Shown: positions 1 to 9,061, counted from the stretch's first letter. The stretch: DNA of 36,894 nt from an uncultured Clostridia bacterium (GCA_947589015.1 CANPZF010000019.1:1-36894); one strand, 5' to 3'. Made by a program: numbers and translations. Notes: a model not told the origin generated them from the letters alone.

Positions 1-61
1 ATAAAGCAAAAAGAGGAGAGGAGCAAAAGTAAAAACTTCTCTCCAGAATAAAAATACAACA

Positions 62-87
62 TTGCACAAAATCAAAGTTTTGTGCAA
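62..87. repeat. perfect 10-bp inverted repeat (hairpin)
   Basis: The arms TTGCACAAAA (62-71) and TTTTGTGCAA (78-87) are exact reverse complements around a 6-base loop. There is no T-run directly after it, so a terminator role is uncertain. It could belong to a gene outside the window on the left. Confidence 0.5.
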
Positions 88-798
88 ATAGAAATAGGAA
101 TAAAACCATATATCCTTAAATTACTGATATCTCTTGCTATTAGCCACTTTCAGCTAATTCTACTATATATTTAAACAATATGATTATATTTTTTATATCT
201 TAAATTTTAATTTTCTATATTAGTATTTTAAAAAATTTATTAGAAATCTGTAAATGCCTATATTTCAGTATTTTGCTTAAATTAATAGACAATAAACTAT
301 ATGTGTTTTTTATAAAAACGCCTTAAAATCGATTCTCGTGCGTCACTTTTTTAGCCATTTTTCAGCATTTTTCAAAAATCGTTGATTTTACAATATTTAA
401 ACCATTTTACATTATATAGATAATAATTTTTAAATATTCAAATTAAATTTCAAATTATATAACTTTATCAGTTAGATATAAAAATGTCTTAAAATTAATT
501 TTGAAGCTTATAAAGTGAAATTATTTTATAATGTTATAATTAGAAATTTATTTTAAAATTTTATTAAATATTTATAAAAATTACATTTAAATTTGGAAAA
601 CTTTTAATTATAACAAATGTTCGGTTTTTATAAAATTATACAGACAAATTTGAAATCAAAAATTTTAAATTTTTATAAATTCCGATTTTTAATTGTATAA
701 TTATATTTTTTTATTTTATTTTTTAGTTAAAAAAATTCTAATATTAAAATTTTGGAAATTTTTTAATTTACTATATTTTTTATATTTTCGAAATCTTT

Positions 799-842
799 GA
801 AAATAAGTCCCTCTCTCCTACTTCGTATGATTTTCTTTTTTA
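799..842 (-). repeat. dispersed repeat, copy 1
   Basis: This stretch matches 1487-1530 with about five differences in 43 bases. In the minus-strand frame both copies read KRKS(Y/H)xVxERxLFS, so the repeat may be a fragment of a once-coding segment. The second copy lies inside the relic cluster, at the junction of the DUF2185 fragment and the Fic fragment. Confidence 0.55.
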
Positions 843-992
843 AAATTTTTTATCACGCAAATAAGTTTAATTAAATTTCATATCGTTTATATCTGTAAAA
901 TTTTATAGGTCGTTTTTTTAGTTTTTTCGAACTATAAAATCTATTTTAAATAAATTAATATATTTTTCAAAAGAAAAAATTATAATTTTTTC

Positions 993-1469
993 TTAATCAT
1001 TTAAAAAATTCATCACTAAATCTATAATGATTTCTTTTTCTTTTGGATTTGATTCTGCTATTAGTAAAGTTAATGCAGTTAAAGTATTGTTGTCTATTGT
1101 TTGTTTTCCATTTTTGTATAGAATACCATAAAAGTTCAAAAAATATATAATTCCAACAGCAAATACATGATTTTTTACAATTAAATATAAAAAATTAGCT
1201 CATTTTTCTTCTATACTTTTATAAATGTCTTGTCCAGCAAAACTTTGATAAATATTTCCTATAATTGATTCTAATCCTTTATCTCTTTCTACTGCAAACA
1301 ATGAACTTTTTTCATTAAATCTTAGTTTATTTATTATTTCTATACAATTACTATATTCAAATTTTCTTTCATTAATATTTCCATCAATTTTCTTTAATGT
1401 TTTATGATCATAGTCATCTAATAAATCTAATGCTTTTGAATAATCTCCAATTACTTTTTTCTTTTGGTG
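993..1469 (-). pseudogene. RhuM/Fic-family protein, C-terminal relic
   Basis: Reading the minus strand gives a continuous frame with one internal TGA (1200-1202). It matches the C-terminal half of RhuM-type virulence/Fic proteins: a LLDDYDHKTLKK segment, then FAVERDKGLESIIGNIYQSF, then EEK*ANFLYLIVKNHVFA. It ends in a LTALTLLIAESNPKEKE helix and a TAA at 993-995. The Fic catalytic loop (FxDGNKR after the KNH motif) is missing: KNHVFA runs straight into VGIIYFLN, as if about eight codons were deleted. The N-terminal KilA/DNA-binding part is absent. With a stop and no active site it cannot be a working AMP-transferase. I am confident of the family from the conserved order of motifs, but no search was run. 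Confidence 0.75.
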
Positions 1470-1678
1470 TTAAATATCCTGACTCTGAAAATAATCCCCT
1501 CTCTTCTACTTTGTGTGATTTTCTTTTTTTCTAATATATGATGATTATTAGGATTATTATTATATTCATCATCTTCATTCCCTGCCATAAACCTCCATCC
1601 ACTATCTGGTCTTCCATCATCAGGTGTTTCTCTATACATATAGCCAACTTTAAAACCTTCTTTTGCATTTATAAAACT
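1451..1678 (-). pseudogene. DUF2185 (Imm33-like) fragment
   Basis: The minus strand encodes FINAKEGFKVGYMYRETP followed by DSGWRFMAGNEDDEY. That is the signature core of the DUF2185/Imm33 family, small proteins often found as immunity proteins of polymorphic toxin systems. The frame is open upstream of the internal ATG (1637-1639) to a TAA, with no start codon, so the N-terminus is lost. After the NPNN segment the family sequence stops abruptly and the repeat at 1487-1530 supplies a basic tail ending in TAA at 1451. It is therefore truncated at both ends and probably not a functional gene. No toxin partner is visible nearby. Confidence 0.65.
1487..1530 (-). repeat. dispersed repeat, copy 2
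   Basis: Second copy of the repeat at 799-842. It forms the out-of-family C-terminal tail of the DUF2185 fragment, so the join between the two looks like a recombination scar. Confidence 0.55.
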
Positions 1679-1706
1679 CTCCTTATGAAATTAGTACAAA
1701 CGTAGC

Positions 1707-4118
1707 TTAATTATTACCTTTTAACGATTGTAATTTGTATTTTAATAATATTTTTTTACCATCCTTCGTTTTTGTATAAATTAAATGCTTTTTACCAACT
1801 TTTATATTATTAAAAAATATATTAGCTTCCAATTTATTTTTATCAAATTGTTCAGGTACTGAGCAGGCTCTATTATGAAATTCAACTATATATCTTGAAT
1901 TATTGTCAATAGATAGCGATTTTTTTACTGTCTTCAAAAAAATCATTTGCTCATACGTACTAGCATTTTTGAGTCCATATTCCAAAGTATCATCATTCAT
2001 TTTGATAAAATATTTTGTAGTTCGCGCAATTACTTTTTTCTTGATTAATGATTTATATACAGCTCTACAAACAATTTTGATAAAAGTTTTATACGGACTA
2101 TATAGTTTATGTTCAATGTATTTTTTTAATTTTCTGAACGCATAAATTAAAATTGTTGTTTTTTCTATGCTTATATTTATTGGCTCTGGAGCTGTATATA
2201 TATTGATTTTTTCTGTAGTTATAGGCACATAATTTTCAATAGAATTTCTCCAAATTTCAGCATTTAGTTTCCTTTTTTTAGACTTCTCTATCATAGTAGT
2301 ATTTAACTCGCTTATTTCTTCCTTTTGATAAGGTTTATTACATACATTTAGTCTATCAATTCCAGAAGCTATTTTTCTATTTTCTATATCAATGCCTTCA
2401 AATGCAATAAATCGTTTAGAAAGAAGTTCATAATCATATCCTAAAACATATTTATTGTCTTTATTTTCTAAACATACTAAATGCCATATATTTGAAAATT
2501 TATTTTTATTTGATTTATCTATTCTTATGGCTCGTCCTCTTAATTGGTTTGAAGTTACATACGAAGAAACGTATGTTGCCATAATTAAGGAATTAACAAA
2601 AGGAGCGTCCCATCCTTCACCTATAAGTGCAATCGTTCCAATTAATACTGATATATTAGATTCTTCAAAAAGTTTGGTAATTAAGTTAACTTTAAATCTA
2701 TCATATTTGCTTTCAAACTCTACTTTTGAATAATCAAAGTTAATTCCAAGTTCTACTATTCTTATTTCATCTTTCTTTATATTGTATTCTTTTTCGGCCA
2801 ATTCTAAAAGTTTTTCTTTTAGTTCTGTTGGAATAATGATTAATGTACCTGTTAATACAGCAACATTAACATCTGGACTTTTTGATATAATTTTTCTAAA
2901 AATTGGCATTACACCTAGTTCTTTTATATCTTCTTCATTTGGAATGTTGTAGTATTCTTCCTTAATATAATCTGTAACAATAACTAATTTTAAATTTTTA
3001 TTTAATGATTCTTTTTCAATATCAATAATTTTACATATACTATTTAATTTTTCATAATTTCTAGTAAGTAGATTAGAAATTTTCTTATTATATTTTAAAT
3101 TAACAATATTATTATCATCAATGCAACCTAATTTAATTAATTCTTGTTTAATATTACGAATTTCATCTTTAAAAATCTCTTGTTCTAAAGTATTTTTTTC
3201 AAATATTAATTTTTCTAGCATTATATTTAGCATTGAAAAATCAATTTTAGGAATATTTAAATTTTCGAAATCTTTTCTTTTAGGAATAGCATAATTTATT
3301 TTTTTCAAGAAGCTTAGCATAGCAATAAAAAAGTCAAATTCATTTAAAATCTTATTTGTATTTTCTTCAGTATTAACAATATAATCATGTAATGCTACTA
3401 TTTTAATTAATATTTTATTATTAAATAATCTATATATAAATTCATTAACTTTTTTCGTATGTTCATTTAATTCTAATTCTTGCTCAGAATTCGGTATATT
3501 AAAAAAAATAAAGTCTTGATGTGGACATAGACAATTGCTTTTTACTAATTGTGGTATTGTAATTTTTGCATCTATTATTCCACATAAATCCATATAATTA
3601 TCAAAATCTTTTTCACTATCATACGGAGGAGTAGCAGTCAAAGATATTATTGTGCAATCTGGCAAACCATCTATTATTTGCTTTAAAGCTTTTTGCCAAG
3701 CTTTTCTCAAATGATGGGCTTCATCAAAAATAATAGTCTTAATATTATTTTTAGTAATGATTTTATTTATATCAGTTTCTTTTCTTTTTAGAGCGTATAA
3801 TGCTTGATATGTATCTATAGTTATGATTTTTGGATTTTCTAATTCTGAAGATATTAAATCTGCTTTATCTCCATTAATAAAATCTTTACTTAATCTTTCA
3901 ATCCATTGTTCTTTTATTGCAATTGTTGGCACTAATATTAAAGCTTTATTACCAATTCTTAACAATAATTCTAATGCAAGTATAGTTTTTCCAGCTCCAG
4001 GAGCAGCAACAATATGAATTTTCTTATCATTTATATACCTATTTAACATCACTAATGTTTCTTGCTGATAGTCCCTAAAAGAATATTTGAAGTTAATATC
4101 TTGCAATTCTTTTTCCAT
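1707..4118 (-). CDS. SF2 DEAD/DEAH-box helicase
   Basis: 803 residues. Helicase motifs appear in order: RDYQQETL (Q-motif-like) near residue 16, Walker A APGAGKT near 40, DEAH box FDEAHH near 130, motif III LTATPP near 160, and after a long helical insertion (about 220-430) motif V IGEGWDAP and motif VI QLRGRAIR around 500-530. This is the SSL2/COG1061-type superfamily 2 layout, expected to use ATP to move on DNA or RNA duplexes. The roughly 250 residues after motif VI are Lys-rich and match nothing I recognise. It starts at ATG with AAGGAAAG upstream, 18 bases after the XpaC-like gene, and is third in an operon with telA. Pairing with TelA/XpaC is unusual and could suggest stress or phage defence, but that is inference. 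Confidence 0.85.
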   Translation of the reverse strand: MEKELQDINFKYSFRDYQQETLVMLNRYINDKKIHIVAAPGAGKTILALELLLRIGNKALILVPTIAIKEQWIERLSKDFINGDKADLISSELENPKIITIDTYQALYALKRKETDINKIITKNNIKTIIFDEAHHLRKAWQKALKQIIDGLPDCTIISLTATPPYDSEKDFDNYMDLCGIIDAKITIPQLVKSNCLCPHQDFIFFNIPNSEQELELNEHTKKVNEFIYRLFNNKILIKIVALHDYIVNTEENTNKILNEFDFFIAMLSFLKKINYAIPKRKDFENLNIPKIDFSMLNIMLEKLIFEKNTLEQEIFKDEIRNIKQELIKLGCIDDNNIVNLKYNKKISNLLTRNYEKLNSICKIIDIEKESLNKNLKLVIVTDYIKEEYYNIPNEEDIKELGVMPIFRKIISKSPDVNVAVLTGTLIIIPTELKEKLLELAEKEYNIKKDEIRIVELGINFDYSKVEFESKYDRFKVNLITKLFEESNISVLIGTIALIGEGWDAPFVNSLIMATYVSSYVTSNQLRGRAIRIDKSNKNKFSNIWHLVCLENKDNKYVLGYDYELLSKRFIAFEGIDIENRKIASGIDRLNVCNKPYQKEEISELNTTMIEKSKKRKLNAEIWRNSIENYVPITTEKINIYTAPEPINISIEKTTILIYAFRKLKKYIEHKLYSPYKTFIKIVCRAVYKSLIKKKVIARTTKYFIKMNDDTLEYGLKNASTYEQMIFLKTVKKSLSIDNNSRYIVEFHNRACSVPEQFDKNKLEANIFFNNIKVGKKHLIYTKTKDGKKILLKYKLQSLKGNN

Positions 4119-4136
4119 ATACTTTCCTTCTTGTTT

Positions 4137-4553
4137 CTATATTTTCATTTCTTTTTCCATAACTTGCATTTCAGCATCTAAATCTATTATTTCATCAGTG
4201 TATAAAGATTGATACAAATTATTGAAACTCATAGTAACATTTTTTAAGAATTCTTCTATTTTAATAAAGAACTCCTCATTTTGGCTATTTCTTATTTTGT
4301 TTTTGCTTAATTTTATATATTTTTCAACAATTTTTTTAATAGTGATTAAATAATAATTATTAAAATGCTCTAATTTATACAGTTTATCTGTATTTAATAC
4401 AACTTCTTTATAAATTTTGTCTGATATTTGTATTATTTCTTTTAATCGCTTTTTCACAACTTCGCTATTTATCTCATCATATAGTTTTCTGAGTTCATAG
4501 ATATTTTGCTTTAAAATAGATAATTTTTGAAGTTCTTCATTGAATTTTTCCAC
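4137..4553 (-). CDS. XpaC-like soluble coiled-coil protein
   Basis: 138 residues, almost entirely helical. The C-terminal half (from LEHFNNYYLITIKKIVEKY) follows the pattern of the XpaC/5-bromo-4-chloroindolyl phosphate hydrolysis family, in which YYLPTxLKxLxxY is followed by a helix and a D-[IV]-xx-[DE]-I/M-x-x-M tail; here the tail is IDLDAEMQVMEKEM. Family members usually have N-terminal membrane segments; this one has none, so it should be cytoplasmic. XpaC-type genes commonly sit beside telA, as here (18-base gap to telA upstream). The start codon is GTG (4551-4553) with GGAG nine bases upstream. The enzymatic name of the family is historical and no activity is claimed. Confidence 0.6.
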   Translation of the reverse strand: MEKFNEELQKLSILKQNIYELRKLYDEINSEVVKKRLKEIIQISDKIYKEVVLNTDKLYKLEHFNNYYLITIKKIVEKYIKLSKNKIRNSQNEEFFIKIEEFLKNVTMSFNNLYQSLYTDEIIDLDAEMQVMEKEMKI

Positions 4554-4571
4554 TATAAAATTCTCCTATAA

Positions 4572-5795
4572 TTAATTTTTATCGCTTTTAACTTGAATTT
4601 CGTAAAGTTTTTGCTTTAAATCTTCTTCAATTACAGTTAATTCTTTCTCTGCTTCAATTCGCTTTTGCTTTCCTTCACTATGTATTTTTAAGACTTGATC
4701 TAGAGTTTCTAATATATTTTGATTTGTTTTATTTAATGTTTGTATATCTATAATTGTTCTTTCAGATTCTTGAGCAATTTCTATAGAATCCTTCTTTAAT
4801 AATTCACTATTTTTTTGCAATAATTCATTTGTTGCATCAGATAGAGTATGTTGAGCATCTAAAGCTTGCTTTGAATTACTAATTCCTAATGCTAATGCAA
4901 TTTGGTTTTTCCATAAAGGAATGGTGTTTGTTAGTGAAGATTGTATTTTTTCTACTAATTCAGACTCATTGCTTTGCAACAATCTTATTTGAGGAGCCAT
5001 CTGAATTGAAATAATTCTAGTCATTTTTAATTCATATATTTTTTTCTCAAATCTATTAATCATATTTTCCATATCATTAACTTTTTGAGCATCTAATTGT
5101 TCTTGAGTTTGCATAGCTTTTTCTTGAAGTTCTTTTAACTGTAAATTTAATTCTTCAATTTTTTTATCTCCAGCAATTATATATAATGAAAGTTCTTTAA
5201 AGTATTCCAAATTTTTCTTATACATTTCATCAAATATTATAATATCTTTTAACATTTGAATTCTGTGATTTTCTAAATTTTTTTCTATTTTATCTATATT
5301 GTTTTCAATTGTATTATATTTTTCTATAAGTTTTATTAATTGTTTTTTCACACCTATGAATAAATTTAAAAATTTGTTGTTACTTTCTGTTACATTAGAA
5401 TCAAAAGATTTAATTTCTGCAATTAAATCTGTTAATATATTTCCAACTTCTCCTGTACTTTTATTTTTAACCCCTTCTAAAACGCTATCTGAAAATCTAG
5501 CTATTTTGGTTTGTGCCTCCATTCCATATTGCAAAACAGAAGTAGAATCTTCAGTAGTAATATTTCTATTAATCTTATTAATTAATTGTTTTTCTTCATC
5601 TGACAAAATATCATAATTTAATGAATTTTCAATTTCTTTTTCTGTAATTTTTTCACCAACTTTTGCTAATTGTTGAATTGTTTCTTGAATATCATTATTC
5701 AGTGAATTTTCCTCCTTATAACCATCTTCTTTTAACATGCTTTCAAATATTTTCATTTCAGCACTAATATCTATAAATTCTGACTCATCTAGCAT
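4572..5795 (-). CDS. telA: TelA-family (toxic anion resistance) protein
   Basis: 407 residues of long amphipathic helices with no membrane segment. The family signature is clear near residue 260-290: QMAPQIRLLQ, ELVEKIQSSL, NTIPLWKNQIALALG. TelA/KlaA proteins are linked to tellurite and antimicrobial tolerance, but their molecular action is unknown. The N-terminus carries FIDISAEMKIFESMLKEDGY, very like the C-terminal tail of the neighbouring XpaC-like protein. It is the first gene of a three-gene operon. AAGGAGC lies eight bases before the ATG and a good sigma-A promoter is at 5826-5854. Confidence 0.88.
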   Translation of the reverse strand: MLDESEFIDISAEMKIFESMLKEDGYKEENSLNNDIQETIQQLAKVGEKITEKEIENSLNYDILSDEEKQLINKINRNITTEDSTSVLQYGMEAQTKIARFSDSVLEGVKNKSTGEVGNILTDLIAEIKSFDSNVTESNNKFLNLFIGVKKQLIKLIEKYNTIENNIDKIEKNLENHRIQMLKDIIIFDEMYKKNLEYFKELSLYIIAGDKKIEELNLQLKELQEKAMQTQEQLDAQKVNDMENMINRFEKKIYELKMTRIISIQMAPQIRLLQSNESELVEKIQSSLTNTIPLWKNQIALALGISNSKQALDAQHTLSDATNELLQKNSELLKKDSIEIAQESERTIIDIQTLNKTNQNILETLDQVLKIHSEGKQKRIEAEKELTVIEEDLKQKLYEIQVKSDKN

Positions 5796-5825
5796 ATTTT
5801 TCTGCTCCTTAATTAATTTAAATTT

Positions 5826-5854
5826 ATTTTATCATATATTTAGTAAGATGTCAT
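5826..5854 (-). promoter_or_regulatory. sigma-A promoter of the telA operon
   Basis: On the minus strand ATGACA (-35, 5849-5854) and TAAAAT (-10, 5826-5831) are separated by exactly 17 bases, each one base from consensus. It lies about 30 bases before the telA start. Confidence 0.65.
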
Positions 5855-5964
5855 GTTTATATAATCATCATTTATCTTTTAACTTAAATTATTACCTATA
5901 TCTTCAAATTCAATATTAAATTCTATGTATTCATCATCATTCTTAACTTTAAATTCTATTATTT

Positions 5965-6168
5965 CTTTATATAAAATTATTAAACAAGATACAAATTATA
6001 ATTACTCTAGAATCGGTCAGGAAAAATTTAAAAATAAAGATGGTTATTTTACCACATTTACAACTATGCAAGACCATCAAAAAAAATATATAGAATTCTT
6101 CTTGGAGTAATAAACAATATTGGGGTGGAACAATAAGTGAAAATGGTTGTGGTATTACTTGCTACTGA
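5965..6168 (+). pseudogene. C39-like cysteine peptidase relic
   Basis: One frame reads FKNKDGYFTTFTTMQDHQKK then YIEF and stops at about 6108. A one-base shift continues as NSSWSNKQYWGGTISENGCG followed by IT and a stop. The YWGGT...NGCGIT core is the active-site Cys region of C39/papain-like peptidases, normally followed by SLSIILSGY. Here the sequence ends right after GIT, so everything past the nucleophile, including the His and Asp, is gone. It lies alone on the plus strand in the 413-base gap between two minus-strand genes. The family call rests on one motif block. Confidence 0.6.
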
Positions 6169-6208
6169 CAATAATAAATTGTAATTTTTTGTTCTAAAAT
6201 ATATTGTG

Positions 6209-6700
6209 CTATGGCACATATAACTCTAAAGATTCTTTCATCCAAGTAGATTCTACTTTATCAGTTTCATCAAAATTTACTGAAAATACATAATAATAAG
6301 TTTTTGACCAAAGAGAAAAGCGATTTTTCCAATTTACCTCTTTAAATATATGTCCTGCATTATATAAATAAACACTACCAGATTTATGTGTTTTACATGG
6401 TTTTCCTAATAATTCCTCAACTTGTTCTTTTGATGATCCTATAATGCTTTGACTATCATTAATTTCCTTCATTTTTGTATATAACTCACTTGGTTTGTCT
6501 GGCTCAATATGTATTAATGTTATAAATACTATTAATATACATAGTATAATAATTGCAATTATTAAAATTTTACAAGTTTTATCTATAGATTTTGAGCTTA
6601 TTACATATATTATAGCAAATAATATTAATATTACTGGTGCTACATATATCTTAAACATAATAAGTAAAGGTATAACTAAAGCAAATATAAAATTCATCAT
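6209..6700 (-). CDS. small membrane protein with BamE/SmpA-like tail
   Basis: 163 residues. The first 75 form two to three hydrophobic segments (NFIFALVIPLLIMF, VILILFAIIYVI, ILIIAIIILCILIVFITLI). The outside tail has IIGSSKEQVEELLGKP, a aromatic-rich strand region and FSVNFDETDKVESTW. That resembles the SmpA/OmlA/BamE fold (PF04355), in which a helix-GxP is followed by a sheet. In Firmicutes such domains occur in uncharacterised lipoproteins and membrane proteins. Two ATGs stand together (6698-6700 and 6695-6697); AGGGAG is better spaced for the second. It has its own promoter (6735-6763), a near copy of the one before the ABC exporter. Function unknown. Confidence 0.55.
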   Translation of the reverse strand: MMNFIFALVIPLLIMFKIYVAPVILILFAIIYVISSKSIDKTCKILIIAIIILCILIVFITLIHIEPDKPSELYTKMKEINDSQSIIGSSKEQVEELLGKPCKTHKSGSVYLYNAGHIFKEVNWKNRFSLWSKTYYYVFSVNFDETDKVESTWMKESLELYVP

Positions 6701-6734
6701 TATTTCTCCCTATAAATTACCATATTCTGTTACG

Positions 6735-6800
6735 ATTATATAATAAAATACAGATTATTGCAATGTACTGAACTATCTGCTCTACTTATTGTAATTTTTC
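6735..6800 (-). promoter_or_regulatory. promoter/operator cassette A
   Basis: Minus strand: TTGCAA (6758-6763), 17 bases, TATAAT (6735-6740). A dyad CAGATTATT / AACTATCTG (6751-6779) spans the -35. Together with the 24 bases to its right it is nearly identical to cassette B at 9007-9061. It drives the 6209-6700 gene. Confidence 0.65.
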
Positions 6801-6809
6801 TTTATAATA

Positions 6810-8037
6810 TTAATTTTGTTTATCTTTATACATATTTATTATATCTTTAAAACTTATTTTTGTACCATAATTTAATATTGCATTTGAATATATCTTTATT
6901 GCTACTTTAGCTATAACTAATATTGAAACTATTAAAATTACAATAGATATTGCTACATCTTTTCCACTTGCTAATCCCATCATAATTCTAAAAGGCATAC
7001 AGAATGGTGATGAGATTGGAAATAATGAAGCAAATACATTAAGCTCACTTGTTGGATTCATCATTGTAAAATATGATAAATAAAATCCTACTACTGCTAA
7101 AATTGCTACTGGACCATTTGCTGACTGTATATCTTCTGGTTTGCTTACGGTTGAGCCTGTTAATGCATATAACAAAGCATAAGTAAAATATCCTAATATA
7201 AAATATACAATAGTAATAATTCCTAAATATACTGTAATATTAGACATATCTAAAACTGATTCTAATAATCCTGGTTCTAAAAATGCTTTAGCACTGATTA
7301 AAGCTGTTCCCACAACTAATATCAATTGTATTAAACCTACAACTCCTATTCCTAGCGTTTTTCCGAAGCACTATCGTTTTAGGACTTGTTGATGTAACTA
7401 ATGTTTCCATTATTTTTGATGTTTTTTCTGTTGTTATAGAACTTGATACTTGATAAGCACAGAAATATATAGCATAGAATAGTACTATAGACATTAGCAT
7501 CATAACAAATATATTTCCATTTACTTTTTCTTCACTGGTTTGTTCTATACTAAATTCAAAATTAGGAGTAATTGCTTGTAATTGTTTTTCAGTTAAACCT
7601 AATTTACTAATTTGAATATTAGAATATAACGAATTAATTGAATTTATTATATTTTCAGGTATTTCAGTTATCATGTTTGTATTTTCTACTATATATCTAA
7701 TTTTTATATTATTATCTTGTTTTTCTATCATAATAGCTTCAGCTATTTCTTCATTTTCTATTTTTTCCTTTATTTCATCAAAGTTAGCTGTTCCAAATTC
7801 TATTTCAGACCCTAAATCAGCTTGTTTTAATAGTTCTAAATTACCTTCAAAAACATTATCATTATCTACAATCAATAATCTTTCTCCAGTATTTTCGCCA
7901 TTAAATGATTTTATTATATTAGGTATATTAAATCCTAACACTATCAATACTAAAATAATTAAAGTTGATATTATAAAAGATTTCCTTTTTACCATATCTT
8001 TTATGGTAAATATCATTACTGTCATTATATCTTTCAT
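6810..8037 (-). pseudogene. ABC-2 type exporter permease (NatB-like), frameshifted
   Basis: The N-terminal part (7288-8037) has a first membrane segment FIISTLIILVLIVLGF, a long outside domain and a segment reading IFVMMLMSIVLFYAIYF. The C-terminal part (6810-7325) has the remaining membrane helices. They join at the conserved STSPKTIVLGKTLGIG segment. There the DNA reads CTT CGG AAA where CTT GGA AAA is expected, so one extra C (G at 7365, plus strand) breaks the frame. Without the extra base the protein would be about 400 residues, normal for NatB/ABC-2 permeases. It follows natA with the ATG at 8035-8037. It is probably inactive unless the shift is bypassed or is an assembly error. The in-frame CGG at the break is discussed as a finding. 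Confidence 0.8.
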
Positions 8038-8038
8038 T

Positions 8039-8929
8039 TTACTCACCTACCTTTTCTATAAATATATCGTTTAGAGTAGGTTTTTTTATTTCAAATTTAT
8101 CTACTTCAATTCCTACGTTAATTAGTCTATTTAAAAGTTTATGAGCTTTTTCTTCTTCACTTATCATTATAATGTAATTATTATTTGTTACATTTTCAAT
8201 TTCTAAATCAAATTCTTTAATATAACTATCTATGTTTTGTTTTACATCAATTTCTACACGATTTGCAGGATACGATTTTTTTATTTCTTTTAAATTTCCC
8301 TGCAACACGGTTTTTCCCTTGTTTAGTATTAGAATATCACTACAAAATTCTTCTATTGTTGCCATTTGATGTGCTGACATTATTACGTATTTTCCGTTTT
8401 TAACTAAATCAATTATGATATTTTTTAAAACTTCTGTATTTACTGGATCTAGGCCACTAAAAGGTTCATCTAGCACAATTAATTCTGGATTATGTATTAT
8501 TGCTGTCATAAATTGTATTTTTTGTTGATTTCCCTTTGATAATTTTTCAGCTGTCATTTGTAAGTATTCTTCTACTTTTAGTTCTTTTGAACATTTATTT
8601 ATAGATAATATTGCTTCTTGTTTTTTCATACCTTTTAATTGTGCAAAATACATTAATTGATCAATTATTTTTATTTTGGGATAAATTCCCCTTTCTTCTG
8701 GTAAATATCCAAAATTAACGTTTTTTCTATCTACTGCTTTTCCGTTCCAAGTAATATCTCCGCTATCCTTTTTAATAATTCCTAGTAACATTCTTATTGT
8801 TGTTGTTTTTCCTGCGCCATTTGTTCCTAATAGTCCATATACTCCAGGTTTTTCTATACTAAATGAAATGTTATTTACTACAACTTTTCCTACAAATGTT
8901 TTTGATACATTTTTTAATACCAAGCCCAT
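8039..8929 (-). CDS. natA: ABC transporter ATP-binding protein (NatA-like)
   Basis: 296 residues. Walker A GTNGAGKTT is near residue 36, the Q-loop lies around YLPEERGIYP, the signature is LSKGNQQKIQ near 128 and Walker B is LIVLDEPFSGLDP near 148, followed by an H-loop (SAHQM). The C-terminal 85 residues are the accessory domain usual in NatA/CcmA-type exporters. It should energise the permease encoded just downstream, whose ATG follows the natA stop within a few bases. The natural substrate is unknown; NatAB itself exports sodium, but the family is broad. Because the permease is frameshifted, this intact subunit may have no partner. The promoter is cassette B. Confidence 0.85.
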   Translation of the reverse strand: MGLVLKNVSKTFVGKVVVNNISFSIEKPGVYGLLGTNGAGKTTTIRMLLGIIKKDSGDITWNGKAVDRKNVNFGYLPEERGIYPKIKIIDQLMYFAQLKGMKKQEAILSINKCSKELKVEEYLQMTAEKLSKGNQQKIQFMTAIIHNPELIVLDEPFSGLDPVNTEVLKNIIIDLVKNGKYVIMSAHQMATIEEFCSDILILNKGKTVLQGNLKEIKKSYPANRVEIDVKQNIDSYIKEFDLEIENVTNNNYIIMISEEEKAHKLLNRLINVGIEVDKFEIKKPTLNDIFIEKVGE

Positions 8930-9006
8930 TTTTTTAAACCATCCCTTTCTTCACTTTTTTCAAATTTACTTTAATTCTTATTTACAAATTACTATTTGTT
9001 ATTGCG

Positions 9007-9061
9007 ATTATATAATAAAAGACAGATAATTTCAATTAATTATCTGCTCTACTTATTGTAA
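9007..9061 (-). promoter_or_regulatory. promoter/operator cassette B
   Basis: Minus strand: TTGAAA (9030-9035), 17 bases, TATAAT (9007-9012). A perfect palindrome with arms CAGATAATT (9023-9031) and AATTATCTG (9038-9046) covers the -35, an ideal repressor position. Cassette A and cassette B share the following sequence up to about 9065. It precedes natA. Confidence 0.75.

Larger units (their letters stand above)
1..992. other. gene-free AT-rich stretch
   Basis: No reading frame here looks like a protein I recognise, and the composition is almost pure A/T. Visible structure is limited to a perfect inverted repeat near the left edge (62-87), one copy of a dispersed 43-bp repeat (799-842), and a slightly less AT-rich block around 325-385 that may be a worn-out coding relic. 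It grades directly into the Fic pseudogene, so it is best read as decayed accessory DNA. Confidence 0.6.

Noticed and set aside
1200..1202. In-frame TGA in the Fic relic as a sign of UGA recoding
   Set aside because: The aligned family position is usually Ala, not Trp or Gly, and the gene is clearly decayed; intact genes show no such internal TGA.
4653..5919. Plus-strand open frames across the telA operon
   Set aside because: They lie opposite strong minus-strand genes, are hydrophobic low-complexity translations, and have no ribosome sites.
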